DNA of 64,000 nucleotides from Microcoleus sp. CAWBG506. GTDB taxonomy: Bacteria > Cyanobacteriota > Cyanobacteriia > Cyanobacteriales > Microcoleaceae. A program made the position numbers and the translations under genes. Positions 54,856 to 63,310 of this stretch are shown piece by piece. A model generated the notes under the pieces. The model did not search any database. It was not told where the DNA came from and saw only the letters and a program-made list of their open reading frames with translations. Each line of letters begins with the position of its first letter. Position 1 is the stretch's first letter. The stretch is from assembly GCA_020883125.1 (NCBI GenBank), contig JAHREW010000031.1:1-64000 (forward strand), given 5' to 3'.

Positions 54856-56322
54856 TTAGATATCAAGGTCAAGCATCCAATTAGTTATATTTTCTAATTC
54901 CTGAAGTGACGGTTGCCACTTCTCCATTAATGATGCCCGCAGGCTGCGCCTTACCCAAGGATGTAAGTTATATCGCCGTTGGTTTTTGGCATCTGTTTCA
55001 TCTTCTATCAAATACCATTGCCTTAATTCACGTCGGGCTATGTTCCAGTCTAACTCCTTTACTTGTTTAACACCAGATAATTCTTCCCAAGTTACGCTTG
55101 CATCAGAGTTTCCCATGTAATATAGTATATTCTTAGTTGCATCGCTAATTTTCTCCCAAGCCGTTTTTAAAGAAAATTCGTAAATTTTTTCCACATCTCC
55201 ACTAGCTTGTTCTAGTGCCGATAATACTGGTTTTAACGTGCCATCGTATAAGACACGCCCAACAATGAAATGCAATGCTAGGGGAGCGCCGCAAGATAAG
55301 TGATATACTCTTTTAAGCTCTTCATTGCTTGCTTGTAGTAAGGCGGGAACCTTTTTGTATTTTGCTTCATCCTGTAACAGCTTGTAAGCCCAAGTTTCCT
55401 CCAATGGCGAAATATTAATTATTCCCACATAAGAAGCATTAGTTTGAAAGCGACTCGTTAGCAATACCCGACTAGGGTTAAGCATTTCATTAAGTTTGGG
55501 AAGAATATCCTCAAGTTGTGCAGTTTCAGCATTGTCTAGTACAATTAGCCTCTTTTCTTGTTTAATAAGTTGGTGAACTCGCTTTACAGAACAGCCATTA
55601 AGTTGATAGGCAATCTCTTGAAGCAACTGATTCCAACTAAGCGCCTCATCCCGTTCTGACCGACTGATTTGACCATCTGAAAATTCAGTGTCTCTTGCTT
55701 TAACCCATAGCACATCAGCAAAGAGATCCTTACCCAATGCAGCCATAGCAACTTTACGGGCTACTTCTGTCTTGCCGTACCCCGCACTACCGCATAGGGA
55801 AAGGATAGACGCTTCTAGCGGGTCGCTTAGGTGGTGTAGCACTTCTTCGCTGAAGTTGTCTCTTCCCCACACCTTTAGGCATCGCAAATTGGGAATCCAT
55901 ACCCCACGCGGGTATTTGTTGTCGCTGTCAGTTGGCTGTAGTGGTGATATGTTAATTGCCCTGGTGTCTGAATAGAGAATCTGTGATTTGAGGGTGTTGA
56001 TTTCCTGCGATCCTACCCAATTCCTGACAGGTACGATTTTTTCAGGGAGTGCAAAGCTTGGCTTATCAGGTATATCCTCTGGTTCGAGTAGTTCAGCTTG
56101 ACTATCATCAAAAATATCTTGCCAATTTGCATTTATAACTGTACAAATTTTGACAAAATTTTCATAAGAAATCGGCTGTTTTTTCCAAAACCTCCTTAAA
56201 GTTGATTCTGAAGTATATGCCAACTCATACCAAGCCTTTTCTCTTTTTGACCAGCCTTTTTTAATCCTAAGCAGATCAATAATTTTTAACCCCTTGTCAG
56301 AAGCTTTGAGAGTCGCAGCCAT
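54856..56322 (-). CDS. NB-ARC ATPase with cyanobacterial N-terminal domain
   Basis: The product has 488 residues. Residues 1-75 (LRRFWKKQPISYENFVKICT, NANWQDIFDD) are an N-terminal helical domain also found on other cyanobacterial signalling proteins, including the protein at 56.9 kb. The STAND ATPase follows: Walker A CGSAGYGKTEVARK (Lys184), Walker B KRLIVLDNAE (Asp263), sensor RVLLTSRF and the GLPL-like motif CGAPLALHF, then a winged-helix part (TWEELSGVKQVKELDW). No WD40 or TPR repeats are attached; they are on the next gene. STAND proteins act as ligand-triggered switches in defence and development; the trigger here is unknown. Confidence 0.85.
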   Translation of the reverse strand: MAATLKASDKGLKIIDLLRIKKGWSKREKAWYELAYTSESTLRRFWKKQPISYENFVKICTVINANWQDIFDDSQAELLEPEDIPDKPSFALPEKIVPVRNWVGSQEINTLKSQILYSDTRAINISPLQPTDSDNKYPRGVWIPNLRCLKVWGRDNFSEEVLHHLSDPLEASILSLCGSAGYGKTEVARKVAMAALGKDLFADVLWVKARDTEFSDGQISRSERDEALSWNQLLQEIAYQLNGCSVKRVHQLIKQEKRLIVLDNAETAQLEDILPKLNEMLNPSRVLLTSRFQTNASYVGIINISPLEETWAYKLLQDEAKYKKVPALLQASNEELKRVYHLSCGAPLALHFIVGRVLYDGTLKPVLSALEQASGDVEKIYEFSLKTAWEKISDATKNILYYMGNSDASVTWEELSGVKQVKELDWNIARRELRQWYLIEDETDAKNQRRYNLHPWVRRSLRASLMEKWQPSLQELENITNWMLDLDI

Positions 56323-56339
56323 AAATGATTTTCTACTAA

Positions 56340-56440
56340 GTTTTGATTGATTTATGCAAAGAAACAGGGTTTCTCAGAAGAACCCTTGGTTTCTCACCAG
56401 ATATTTATGAAGAAACCCGGTTTCTGGCCTCGGCGTGGGT
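56340..56440. repeat. Cluster of AAACCCGGTTTCT repeats
   Basis: Several degenerate copies (GAAACAGGGTTTCTC, AGAACCCTTGGTTTCTC, AAGAAACCCGGTTTCTGG) lie upstream of the NB-ARC gene. Confidence 0.5.
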
Positions 56441-56615
56441 AAGTTCTGGATTGGTTCAGTTTTGGTTCACTTAATCTAGTCGTCAAAATGACCAAATAAT
56501 GACCTAGATGTGACCCAGAAAGCCTTTCTGTCTGCCTCATGCTTGAAATATGGAGACAGCAGTTAGGCCTAACTCGTTTGTTCCCTACTCAAAAATTTGA
56601 TTAGGAGACACGAGA

Positions 56616-56804
56616 ATGAATTGCAAAATCTTGATTTCCCCCTTATTCATACTGATGTCGGCGATCGCGCCTTCGACTTTAGCATTGGCGACAGTTGCGA
56701 GTACCTCAACTACCCCAACAGCTAAAACTGAGACTGTGTTGAAGAATAGCGTAGCCCAAAACACTTGCATAGACAAGAATGGCAACAAATATCACTGTCC
56801 TTAA
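56616..56804 (+). CDS. Small secreted protein with two cysteines
   Basis: The product has 62 residues. MNCKILISPLFILMSAIAPS is a clear signal peptide, probably cut near TLA-LAT. A Ser/Thr-rich middle leads to the C-terminal end TCIDKNGNKYHCP, where two Cys nine residues apart may form a disulfide. AGGAGA lies nine bases before the ATG, a good ribosome-binding site. It lies alone on the plus strand between the NB-ARC and HTH-TPR genes, which are on the minus strand. Family unknown. Confidence 0.65.
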   Translation: MNCKILISPLFILMSAIAPSTLALATVASTSTTPTAKTETVLKNSVAQNTCIDKNGNKYHCP

Positions 56805-56942
56805 TTAATAGATCCCCCAATCCCCTTAAAAAGCGGGATTTTAAGATTCCCCCTTGTGTTTTGGGTCGCTAGGGGGGATGGAGGGTTGGAGAGATTTCTG
56901 CGTAAGTCCTAATTAATCCAGATTACCATTGGCGGGAAATGT

Positions 56943-57896
56943 TTAAGATGATTCCTTCAGGTGTTGTCGTGCCTTCCCCATCCAAACATCTTTGTCACGG
57001 CTATTACACTTAGGATACTTGTTAATGTAATTTTTCCACGCTTCTAAAGCCTCTGTACTTTGTCCCAGATTGTCTAGGGCTTGCGCCCTGAGAGCATGAG
57101 TCAAAGCGCGATCACCTTCTAATTCTATAGCTTCTTGTAGATTTTCTAAAGCTTCTTCATCGCGTCCTTGATATATCCAAGCCCAAGCGAGGTAAATAAA
57201 CAAGGCCGCTTTTACAATTTTGTCAGTTTCAACGGTGTCTTCTTGTACCAGTGTTAAACCTCGCTGACAGATATCAACAGCCAAGTCATACTTTTTCTCT
57301 TCAATGATGTGTAAGCGAGCCAAGTTACAGTAAGCTGCCGCAAAACCATGAAACGCGGCCTGACGATAGAATTCTATGGCGCGGTCAAAATCTCCTACTT
57401 GTTCGTAACTCCATGCCTGATTGTAGTAACTGGCGGCATGATCTGGGTTGATTTTAAGAGCTAACTCGAACTGTTTGTTTGCTTGAGTTAAGTCACCATT
57501 GATATAGCAGTCTAAACCGCGATTGTTCGCCGCGATCGCGCCTTCATCTTCTACAAAATTCAGGTTTTCCGCTGAGGGATGTGCGATCGCAGGCGATACC
57601 ACAGGTAACTCTTTTTCCTGAATTTCGCTAGGTTCAGCAATATCTTCCCAGTTGAGTTCTAAAACTTTACAGTAGGCTTTGAAGATATCAGCATTAATCT
57701 TACGCATTCCATATAAAAAAAATTTCCAGCTTTCGTGATCTACCCCTGGATAGAAATAATCTCCTTCTTTCCAATTTGGATCTAGAAGCTTACTCGCTCG
57801 ACGAAGTGGTTTCTTGTTATCTACAGTCCACTTCTTTTGTTCTCTAGCTTCCTTAAGTATTGGTTTGACTAACTGACGAGTTGTGAGGTATCCCAT
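56943..57896 (-). CDS. N-terminal signalling domain-TPR protein
   Basis: The product has 317 residues. Residues about 50-90 (WKFFLYGMRKINADIFKAYC, LELNWEDIAEPSEIQ) resemble the N-terminal domain of the NB-ARC protein at 54.9 kb. From residue 120 come about five TPR units: RGLDCYINGDLTQANKQFEL, YNQAWSYEQVGDFDRAIEFY, CNLARLHIIEEKKYDLAVDI and LRAQALDNLGQSTEALEAWK. It looks like an adaptor of the same kind of signalling system, with no ATPase of its own. It is in the same orientation as the NB-ARC/TPR pair but 600 bp away. Confidence 0.78.
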   Translation of the reverse strand: MGYLTTRQLVKPILKEAREQKKWTVDNKKPLRRASKLLDPNWKEGDYFYPGVDHESWKFFLYGMRKINADIFKAYCKVLELNWEDIAEPSEIQEKELPVVSPAIAHPSAENLNFVEDEGAIAANNRGLDCYINGDLTQANKQFELALKINPDHAASYYNQAWSYEQVGDFDRAIEFYRQAAFHGFAAAYCNLARLHIIEEKKYDLAVDICQRGLTLVQEDTVETDKIVKAALFIYLAWAWIYQGRDEEALENLQEAIELEGDRALTHALRAQALDNLGQSTEALEAWKNYINKYPKCNSRDKDVWMGKARQHLKESS

Positions 57897-58061
57897 TATA
57901 CAGTTTATCGCGCTTTTGTCAAGATCAATTTAGATCGGCAGGATTATCTTCCCACTGATCTTAACTGATCTAGCAATCTTTCTGAGACACCGATTATTGT
58001 GGAAAGGTGGTGAATCTAAATCGGATTTGACACCAGGTTTAAAAAATAATCGCTCAACCTA

Positions 58062-58355
58062 ATGTCAAAATCAGCATTTTTTTTATGGCGATTAACTTTT
58101 GTAATCGCTTTGCAATTGACTATTTTATTTTTAGGTACAAAAGCACAAGCAGGAGGTGCAGACTTAGACTCAGTTGATTCAGAATCAGAAAATAGACCAA
58201 AAATAATTAATGCTACTGCCAACATTAAATGGGATAAATGGAGTCAACCTTATTGGTTGAATAGCCAAGTTTGTCGGGATAAAGCTGGCGATACGGCTTG
58301 TTTCAGCTCTGATACTGCCAAAAAAATCGGCTGGAATATTCCTGAACGTAATTAA
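58062..58355 (+). CDS. Small secreted protein
   Basis: The product has 97 residues. MSKSAFFLWRLTFVIALQLT with TILFLGTKAQA gives a signal peptide with a likely cut after AQA. The mature part is acidic, with SVDSESENRPKI, then INATANIKWDKWSQPYWLN and two cysteines in VCRDKAGDTACF. It lies 37 bp before the lectin/peptidase gene on the same strand, so the two may be co-transcribed. Family not recognised. Confidence 0.6.
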   Translation: MSKSAFFLWRLTFVIALQLTILFLGTKAQAGGADLDSVDSESENRPKIINATANIKWDKWSQPYWLNSQVCRDKAGDTACFSSDTAKKIGWNIPERN

Positions 58356-58392
58356 TCTAAATAACTCATCTCATCATTAGGGGAGTCTAACA

Positions 58393-59418
58393 ATGAATTT
58401 CAAGAAAGTTCAAACACTTGCTGCGATCGCCATTGCTAGTGTTTCTTTAGTAGCTACAGCACAAGCAGCACAAGCATTAGAAACCTTTCAGGTAAATGGT
58501 GGATATGCGCTGAATACAAATAACTCTTTTCGGTTAATTGACGGTAATCCTCGGATGTCTCTTTATCAGCATAATATCAACGATACCGACCAACAATTTG
58601 ATCGTTTACCGGGTAATTTGGGGGGGATACTGTTACGTCACCGTTCTACAGGAAAGTGCTTAAATGCTCATTATCTTTCCAATAATTCGGAAATGAATGT
58701 TTGGCCTTGCAACGCTTCCGATCCCGATCAAAACTGGAATTTACTGAGTCTTTCTAGTGGGGAGTTTTTAATCCGCCGCAATGGAACTAACTTTTGTGTT
58801 GATTCTCCTACTCGTACTAATACTGGTAGGGTTCATCTAATTACTTGCGATGCTAATAATGCGAACCAGCGTTGGAAGAGTAGTGGTAGTAGTGTAAGCG
58901 GTAACATTGATTTACCTTTTAGTCAAGGTCAAACTTGGTATGTTTGTCAAGGCTATCAAGGTTATGTTTCACACGCCAATTCCTATGCGTTAGATTTGAC
59001 TGTATCAAATAAAGACTTTGGTGCAAGTGCTTGTTATGCCAACGACGGAAATGTCAATAAATCGGCAAATCAACAAGTTCTATCCCCTGCATCTGGCACT
59101 ATTTCTTATGTAAATAGTGATTTAGTTTGTCTTTCAATTGACAATAATCATAGTCTCTTAATTGGTCATTTCAATCGCACAGTTGCTAATGGTCAAAGAG
59201 TAAATGCAGGTCAAGTTTTAGGAAAAACTTCTACTGCTAATTCCAATAATGGTGGTTTTTCGCATATTCATTTAGAGGCTCGAAATACTTCTGGATGCGG
59301 GATTAACACATCAGTTCCTTTAACTTCTCAATATGGATTTCAATTACGAGGAGTAGGTGATTTACCTAATTTGGCAGAGCGTAATGATTACTTCAAACGA
59401 GCGTTAACGAGACCATAG
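58393..59418 (+). CDS. Secreted ricin-type lectin / M23 peptidase
   Basis: The product has 341 residues. The signal peptide ends at about AQAAQALE. Residues 35-165 are a ricin-type beta-trefoil with QxF/QxW motifs (DQQFDRL, DQNWNLL, NQRWKSS). Residues about 175-341 are an M23 metallopeptidase: the first zinc ligands in SHANSYALDLTV, the LLIGHFNRTVANGQ region with GQRVNAGQVLGKT, and the HxH motif FSHIHLEA. M23 enzymes cut peptidoglycan cross-bridges; the lectin part may target sugars of cell walls. AGGGGA-like sequence upstream of the ATG; a strong terminator follows at 59602. It could be an exported wall hydrolase or a weapon against competitors. Confidence 0.88.
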   Translation: MNFKKVQTLAAIAIASVSLVATAQAAQALETFQVNGGYALNTNNSFRLIDGNPRMSLYQHNINDTDQQFDRLPGNLGGILLRHRSTGKCLNAHYLSNNSEMNVWPCNASDPDQNWNLLSLSSGEFLIRRNGTNFCVDSPTRTNTGRVHLITCDANNANQRWKSSGSSVSGNIDLPFSQGQTWYVCQGYQGYVSHANSYALDLTVSNKDFGASACYANDGNVNKSANQQVLSPASGTISYVNSDLVCLSIDNNHSLLIGHFNRTVANGQRVNAGQVLGKTSTANSNNGGFSHIHLEARNTSGCGINTSVPLTSQYGFQLRGVGDLPNLAERNDYFKRALTRP

Positions 59419-60014
59419 TTCATGAGACATCTCCGAAAGTTTCCAAACCCCTTCTATCGTTACTTTTTGAGGAGATCGCAATCAGGTATGTGACTGCCTG
59501 ACCTGAGCTTCAACGTCACGTCTTCCCGTCGCGACTTTAATTTTGTTTAACTTCCTTCTGCGTAGCAAATAGTATCTTCGGCAAGACTAGAAACCTATGA
59601 CAGGGTGTAACGCTAAATGCTTACACCCTTTTTTCTGATTGCAGGATTTGAGACGAAATCAATGCGATATTTTTGGCAATTGTGGGTAAATTAATCCCAC
59701 AGGCGATGATCGCCAACCATCCAAGAAACCGGGTTTCTGCGATATTTTACGCATCCTAACCAGATGTTCCGAAGCAACCCGGTTTCTGAACCCCTACGCG
59801 ACTAGAAATAAGCGAGCTTTCTGCGATCGCCATTTTTGAGCTAGGATAAAAATAGACTTAATTATGTTTAATATTTGACCGATCGCGTAGGAAACCAGCA
59901 AATCGGCTATTGCCAAAATGCTGGATGCGCCTAGGGTGAAAACAGAAGTTTTCCAATAGCGAATGCTAGTGAATTGCTCTATGGGGTGATTTATCAGATG
60001 TTTCGGTGGCGTTC
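59419..60014. other. Intergenic region downstream of the M23 gene
   Basis: About 600 bp with a terminator (59602-59634), AAACCGGG-type repeats (59720-59790) and a doubtful 87-codon minus-strand open frame (59794-60057). That frame has one membrane-like segment (SVFTLGASSILAIADLLVSY) and overlaps the next gene in another frame; it is not called. Confidence 0.45.
59602..59634 (+). terminator. Rho-independent terminator
   Basis: AGGGTGTAA (59602-59610) pairs perfectly with TTACACCCT (59621-59629), followed by TTTTT. It lies about 180 bp after the M23 gene. Confidence 0.85.
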
Positions 60015-60467
60015 TCACCTTGACAATTTGATTAAGGCGTTCCATGCTTCTAGACACCCTTCGACAATAGGGGCGTTTCCTCTACCGTTTGGATCTTGTC
60101 GCCACCCTTGTCTGTAAATAATGGGACAATCTTTCTCAACCAAAAATTTTACATGATCCGTAGCCCCGATTTTAACTAAGTTATTCCAGGCATCGGGACA
60201 GCCTGTTACAACGTCTTGCTTCCCTCTCCCTTGAGTATCCCGCAACCATCCTTGTCTGTACATGATAGGACAGTCTAACTTCACCAATTTTTCTGCACTC
60301 ACAATAGCCTTTTCATTGGTTTGTGCAATCAGTGTTTTGCTGTGATTATAAAGGCCCAAGTTAGTGTTGGATCGGCCTGTATTGGCCGAGGCACTTAAGA
60401 ATGGAGTAGCAACCGAAGTAACCAATAGAAAACTGATAGCAGTCTTTAGGATTAAAATCCTTCTCCG
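60015..60467 (-). CDS. Secreted protein with two Cys-containing repeats, start damaged or non-standard
   Basis: The mature part has two tandem repeats of about 36 residues: LDCPIMYRQGWLRDTQGRG ending TGCPDAWNNLVKIG, and KDCPIIYRQGWRQDPNGRG ending EGCLEAWNALIKL. Each has two Cys. In front, ILILKTAISFLLVTSVATPF is a signal peptide, but in this frame there is no ATG/GTG before it: only ATT, and a TTG at 60425 that would cut the signal in half. An ATG at 60471 is in the neighbouring frame and reads MTEK; removing one G after AAG would join it to the signal. So either a frameshift or a rare start. Family unknown. Confidence 0.6.
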   Translation of the reverse strand, partial: RRRILILKTAISFLLVTSVATPFLSASANTGRSNTNLGLYNHSKTLIAQTNEKAIVSAEKLVKLDCPIMYRQGWLRDTQGRGKQDVVTGCPDAWNNLVKIGATDHVKFLVEKDCPIIYRQGWRQDPNGRGNAPIVEGCLEAWNALIKLSR

Positions 60468-60790
60468 TCATTATTCAAGATCTAAAAATGAAAATATCTA
60501 AACACACCTGCTATATATAGGTATGAGGACTGTTAGGTGTTTGTAGACAGGTTGATTTTCTTATAGAAAACGGGTGTTTGGCAATACTTTAGCTGAGGTA
60601 TGTCACAAAATTACATAAAGAGGCAAGGATGAGGCGGTTGCGTCTAGCCTTTTTGACCTCGAACTCGCAGGCGAAGCGCAGATCTACTTCGTTCATCATT
60701 GCAAATTCGAGGTCAAACCCATGAAACGCTGATTACAAGTTGTAATCTTCGGTAAGTCACCCCACCCTCACCGCACTTGGTTAGCCAAAG
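60468..60790. other. Intergenic region
   Basis: About 320 bp between the secreted repeat protein and the 46-residue membrane protein gene. An imperfect inverted repeat around 60650-60710 (GACCTCGAACTCG and GCAAATTCGAGGTC) is visible. No gene is supported. Confidence 0.4.
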
Positions 60791-60931
60791 TTAGCTAAAT
60801 GTGTAAGCCGATTGCATGGCCCACCAGATTAGAAAGCCGATGCCGCCAGCAATGACGATCGCTGAAAGGGCGATCGCGATGGGGCTGTCAGCTCCCTTGA
60901 ACTTCATGATTCCGCGATTTAAGTCTGACAT
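60791..60931 (-). CDS. Small single-span membrane protein (46 residues)
   Basis: The frame codes for 46 residues: MSDLNRGIMKFKGADSPIAI, a membrane helix ALSAIVIAGGIGFLIWWAM, and the end QSAYTFS. GGGAG lies about ten bases before the ATG. The sequence has the look of a conserved cyanobacterial low-molecular-mass membrane protein, such as a small subunit of a photosynthetic or NDH-1 complex, but I cannot name it. It is too short for standard open-frame searches. Confidence 0.65.
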   Translation of the reverse strand: MSDLNRGIMKFKGADSPIAIALSAIVIAGGIGFLIWWAMQSAYTFS

Positions 60932-61147
60932 AGCAGTGTTCTCCCAAATTCCAGCTTGATTTTAGCCTTGCTATTGACGGCTGGCTCCCAAAACCGCGCA
61001 ATTACTGATTTAGTTAATATTCTGGCTGCTGAAATTTGAGGCGGCTAGGGGACTTGGGACCTGCATACTGGCTTTCTCAAAAAAAGTCATGAAAAAGACT
61101 TGACAAACTCAGGGAGTTAAGGCACTATGTTTAATACCGCAGGAAAT

Positions 61148-61219
61148 GCGGGTGTAGCTCAGTGGTAGAGCGTCACCTTGCCAAGGTGAATGTCGCGCGT
61201 TCGAATCGCGTCACCCGCT
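61148..61219 (+). tRNA. trnG: tRNA-Gly (GCC)
   Basis: The 72-nt cloverleaf has acceptor stem GCGGGTG/CACCCGC, D arm TAGCTCAGTGGTAGAGC, anticodon arm TCACC-TTGCCAA-GGTGA with anticodon GCC, and T arm CGCGCGTTCGAATCGCG. CCA is not encoded; the 3' base is T. Confidence 0.95.
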
Positions 61220-61554
61220 TTTAAATTCTAAATAGAAAAGCCAGATACCGAAAGTCTGGGTGGAAAGCCGATTCATTGTAGAAGGGCTTTTGTTTAATAG
61301 CCACAATTACTAAAGCGATCGACCAAAAATTTGGCACAACAGAGGGAAGTTTGGGGAAAATAGAAATATTTGGTCAAAATATCTAAGTAAGTGGTAAAAT
61401 TCAGTTGGGAACTTGTAACTGAAAATTGCCGATCGAACTAGGCTTAACAACAAAGAGTTGAAATCCTCGATCGACCAAAATTCAAAAGTTTGTTTGATGG
61501 AATTAATATCTTAACGATTGTTTTTGCACAAACTCTCTTGTTATCCGATCGCTC
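61220..61554. other. Intergenic region after tRNA-Gly
   Basis: About 335 bp with HIP1-core sites (CGATCG) and a possible hairpin around 61234-61268 (GCCAGATACC and GAAAGCCG region). No gene is seen. Confidence 0.4.
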
Positions 61555-61959
61555 GTGTCATCTCAAAAAGCTCCAAAAATTGACTTAAATGGTGATTATC
61601 CCTGCCCTTGTCGGCGCCGGGGTCGTCTAGTGCCAATAATACTGACAGAGGCTTTTGGTTGCAACCGCTGTCAGCAAATATTTGTATTGGATGAAAGTGG
61701 CTACGTCATCGAGCAATTATCAACAAACTATCCTTACAAACAAACTTGGCGGTGGACAGGTCAACAATGGAACAGAGCTCATCGGGGTTTCAGAGAGCAT
61801 TACTTGCCCCTAGCCCTGGGCATGATTTTGGTACTTCTAATGATTTGGTTGCCACTGGCGTTGTATTCCCCAGGGAGGAATATAATTCTGTGGGCAATGG
61901 TTGCTGTGCTACTAGCAATGGTGCCGGCGCTGATGGTTTGGCTGGCTTACAGGCGTTAG
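61555..61959 (+). CDS. Zinc-ribbon, two-span membrane protein
   Basis: The product has 134 residues from a GTG. YPCPCRRRGRLVPIILTEAF then GCNRCQQIFVL form a four-cysteine zinc ribbon at about 16-41. Two membrane segments follow at the C-terminus (YLPLALGMILVLLMIWLPLA and ILWAMVAVLLAMVPALMVWL). It ends four bases before the ProA-like gene, so the two are probably co-transcribed. Conserved in cyanobacteria to my recollection; no known function. Confidence 0.78.
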   Translation: MSSQKAPKIDLNGDYPCPCRRRGRLVPIILTEAFGCNRCQQIFVLDESGYVIEQLSTNYPYKQTWRWTGQQWNRAHRGFREHYLPLALGMILVLLMIWLPLALYSPGRNIILWAMVAVLLAMVPALMVWLAYRR

Positions 61960-61963
61960 CTAA

Positions 61964-63232
61964 ATGATAATTATTGACGATTCTAAACCTTTATCCGATT
62001 CGGCAAATGTCGCCCGTTGTGCTTACCAAGCTTCTTTGGAGTTGGCGGGGACAAAAAGTACAGATCGCGCGGCTGCATTGCAGGCGATGGCACAGGCGCT
62101 GAAACTCCGCCAAAATGAAATTTTAGAAGCCAATACTCTGGATCTAGAAGCGAGTCGGGACATGGCAATTCCCGAATTGATTGTCGAGTGGCTGAAGTTG
62201 ACACCCGAAAGAATTAAGACAACCGTCCAAATTCTTCAGCGACTGGGAGAAATGCCAGATCCCATCGGCCGAGTGATCAATGCTTCTTATCAGGTCGATC
62301 GATGTCAAGTATATTGTCAATCTCTGCCACTAGGGGCGATCGCCCTAATTTACGAGGCGTTTCCAGAGTTGGGGGCGATCGCGGCCGGTTTGTGTCTCAA
62401 AAGTGCTAACAGCTTGATTCTCAAAGGCGGTAGCGAAACCGGGCACACTAATGCAGTCATCGGGGAAGCTTTGCATTCGGCAATAGATGAAGTCGGTTTG
62501 CCATCAGGATGTTTGCAGGTATTGCCGCCCGATGGAGGTGTCTCGATCCGGGACTTAGTGACTCAAGACCAATATCTAAACTTAATTATTCCCTACGGTA
62601 GACCAAGTTTGGTGCAACAAGTGGTAAGGCAGTGTACAGCACCTGTGTTGCGATCGGCAATGGGCAATTGTTACCTTTATTGGTCGCCTACGGGTAGTTT
62701 GGAGATGGCAAGATGGATGATTTTGGACAGCCATCAAAGCGTGCCAGATCCGGTAAATGCGATCGAGAAAGTGCTGATCGATCGCCACCAAAAGCCATCT
62801 TCCTTAGTTAGGCTGTGGAACAGTTTAAAAGAAAAAGGCTTTCAAATTAAGGGAGACGCCGAACTCGTTGCAGATTTCCCGGACTTGAAGTTAGCGGAAG
62901 CATCTGAGTGGACTCAACCTTATTTGAACAAAACCATAGCGTTTAAAGTTGTCGATAGTTTAGAAAATGCGATCGGCTGGATCAACCGATACAGCAGCGG
63001 CCACGCCGACAGCATCGCCACCGAATCTTACCTAGAAAGTCGCCAATTTGCGCTCGATGTCAACAGTGCATCTACTTTTATTAATGCCTCGCCCCGGTTT
63101 TGGCGCTATCAAAATCGCGGAGATGCGATATTTTTGGGAATGTCAAATCAGAAAGGCTATCGCCGTGGATTAATCGGTTTGGATACGCTGACTACAATCA
63201 AAGAAATAGTTCAGGGTAACGGACAATTTTAA
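61964..63232 (+). CDS. ProA-like protein lacking the catalytic cysteine
   Basis: The product has 422 residues and aligns with glutamate-5-semialdehyde dehydrogenase (ProA): AALQAMAQALKLRQNEILEA, PLGAIALIYEAFPELGAIAA, ANSLILKGGSETGHTN and LNLIIPYGRPSLVQQV. The active-site segment, usually RPGVCNALET, reads VPDPVNAIEK, with Val264 where the cysteine should be. The known ProA reaction needs that thiol, so this is probably not the proline-pathway enzyme; a true proA should be elsewhere in the genome. The frame is intact and otherwise well conserved, so it is likely a functional paralogue with a new role. Confidence 0.82.
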   Translation: MIIIDDSKPLSDSANVARCAYQASLELAGTKSTDRAAALQAMAQALKLRQNEILEANTLDLEASRDMAIPELIVEWLKLTPERIKTTVQILQRLGEMPDPIGRVINASYQVDRCQVYCQSLPLGAIALIYEAFPELGAIAAGLCLKSANSLILKGGSETGHTNAVIGEALHSAIDEVGLPSGCLQVLPPDGGVSIRDLVTQDQYLNLIIPYGRPSLVQQVVRQCTAPVLRSAMGNCYLYWSPTGSLEMARWMILDSHQSVPDPVNAIEKVLIDRHQKPSSLVRLWNSLKEKGFQIKGDAELVADFPDLKLAEASEWTQPYLNKTIAFKVVDSLENAIGWINRYSSGHADSIATESYLESRQFALDVNSASTFINASPRFWRYQNRGDAIFLGMSNQKGYRRGLIGLDTLTTIKEIVQGNGQF

Positions 63233-63234
63233 TG

Positions 63235-63310
63235 TATTAGTTATTGGTTATTAGTTATTGGTTATTGGTTATTGGTTGTTGGTTATTAGTTATTGGTTAT
63301 TGGTTATTGG
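63235..63310. repeat. Heptamer tandem repeat (TTATTGG)n
   Basis: About eleven copies of TTATTGG/TTATTAG lie between the ProA-like gene and the desaturase gene. Confidence 0.85.

Noticed and set aside
59794-60057. An 87-codon minus-strand frame with one hydrophobic segment
   Set aside because: It overlaps the repeat-protein gene in another frame, has no ribosome-binding site and no recognisable family; left as doubtful.
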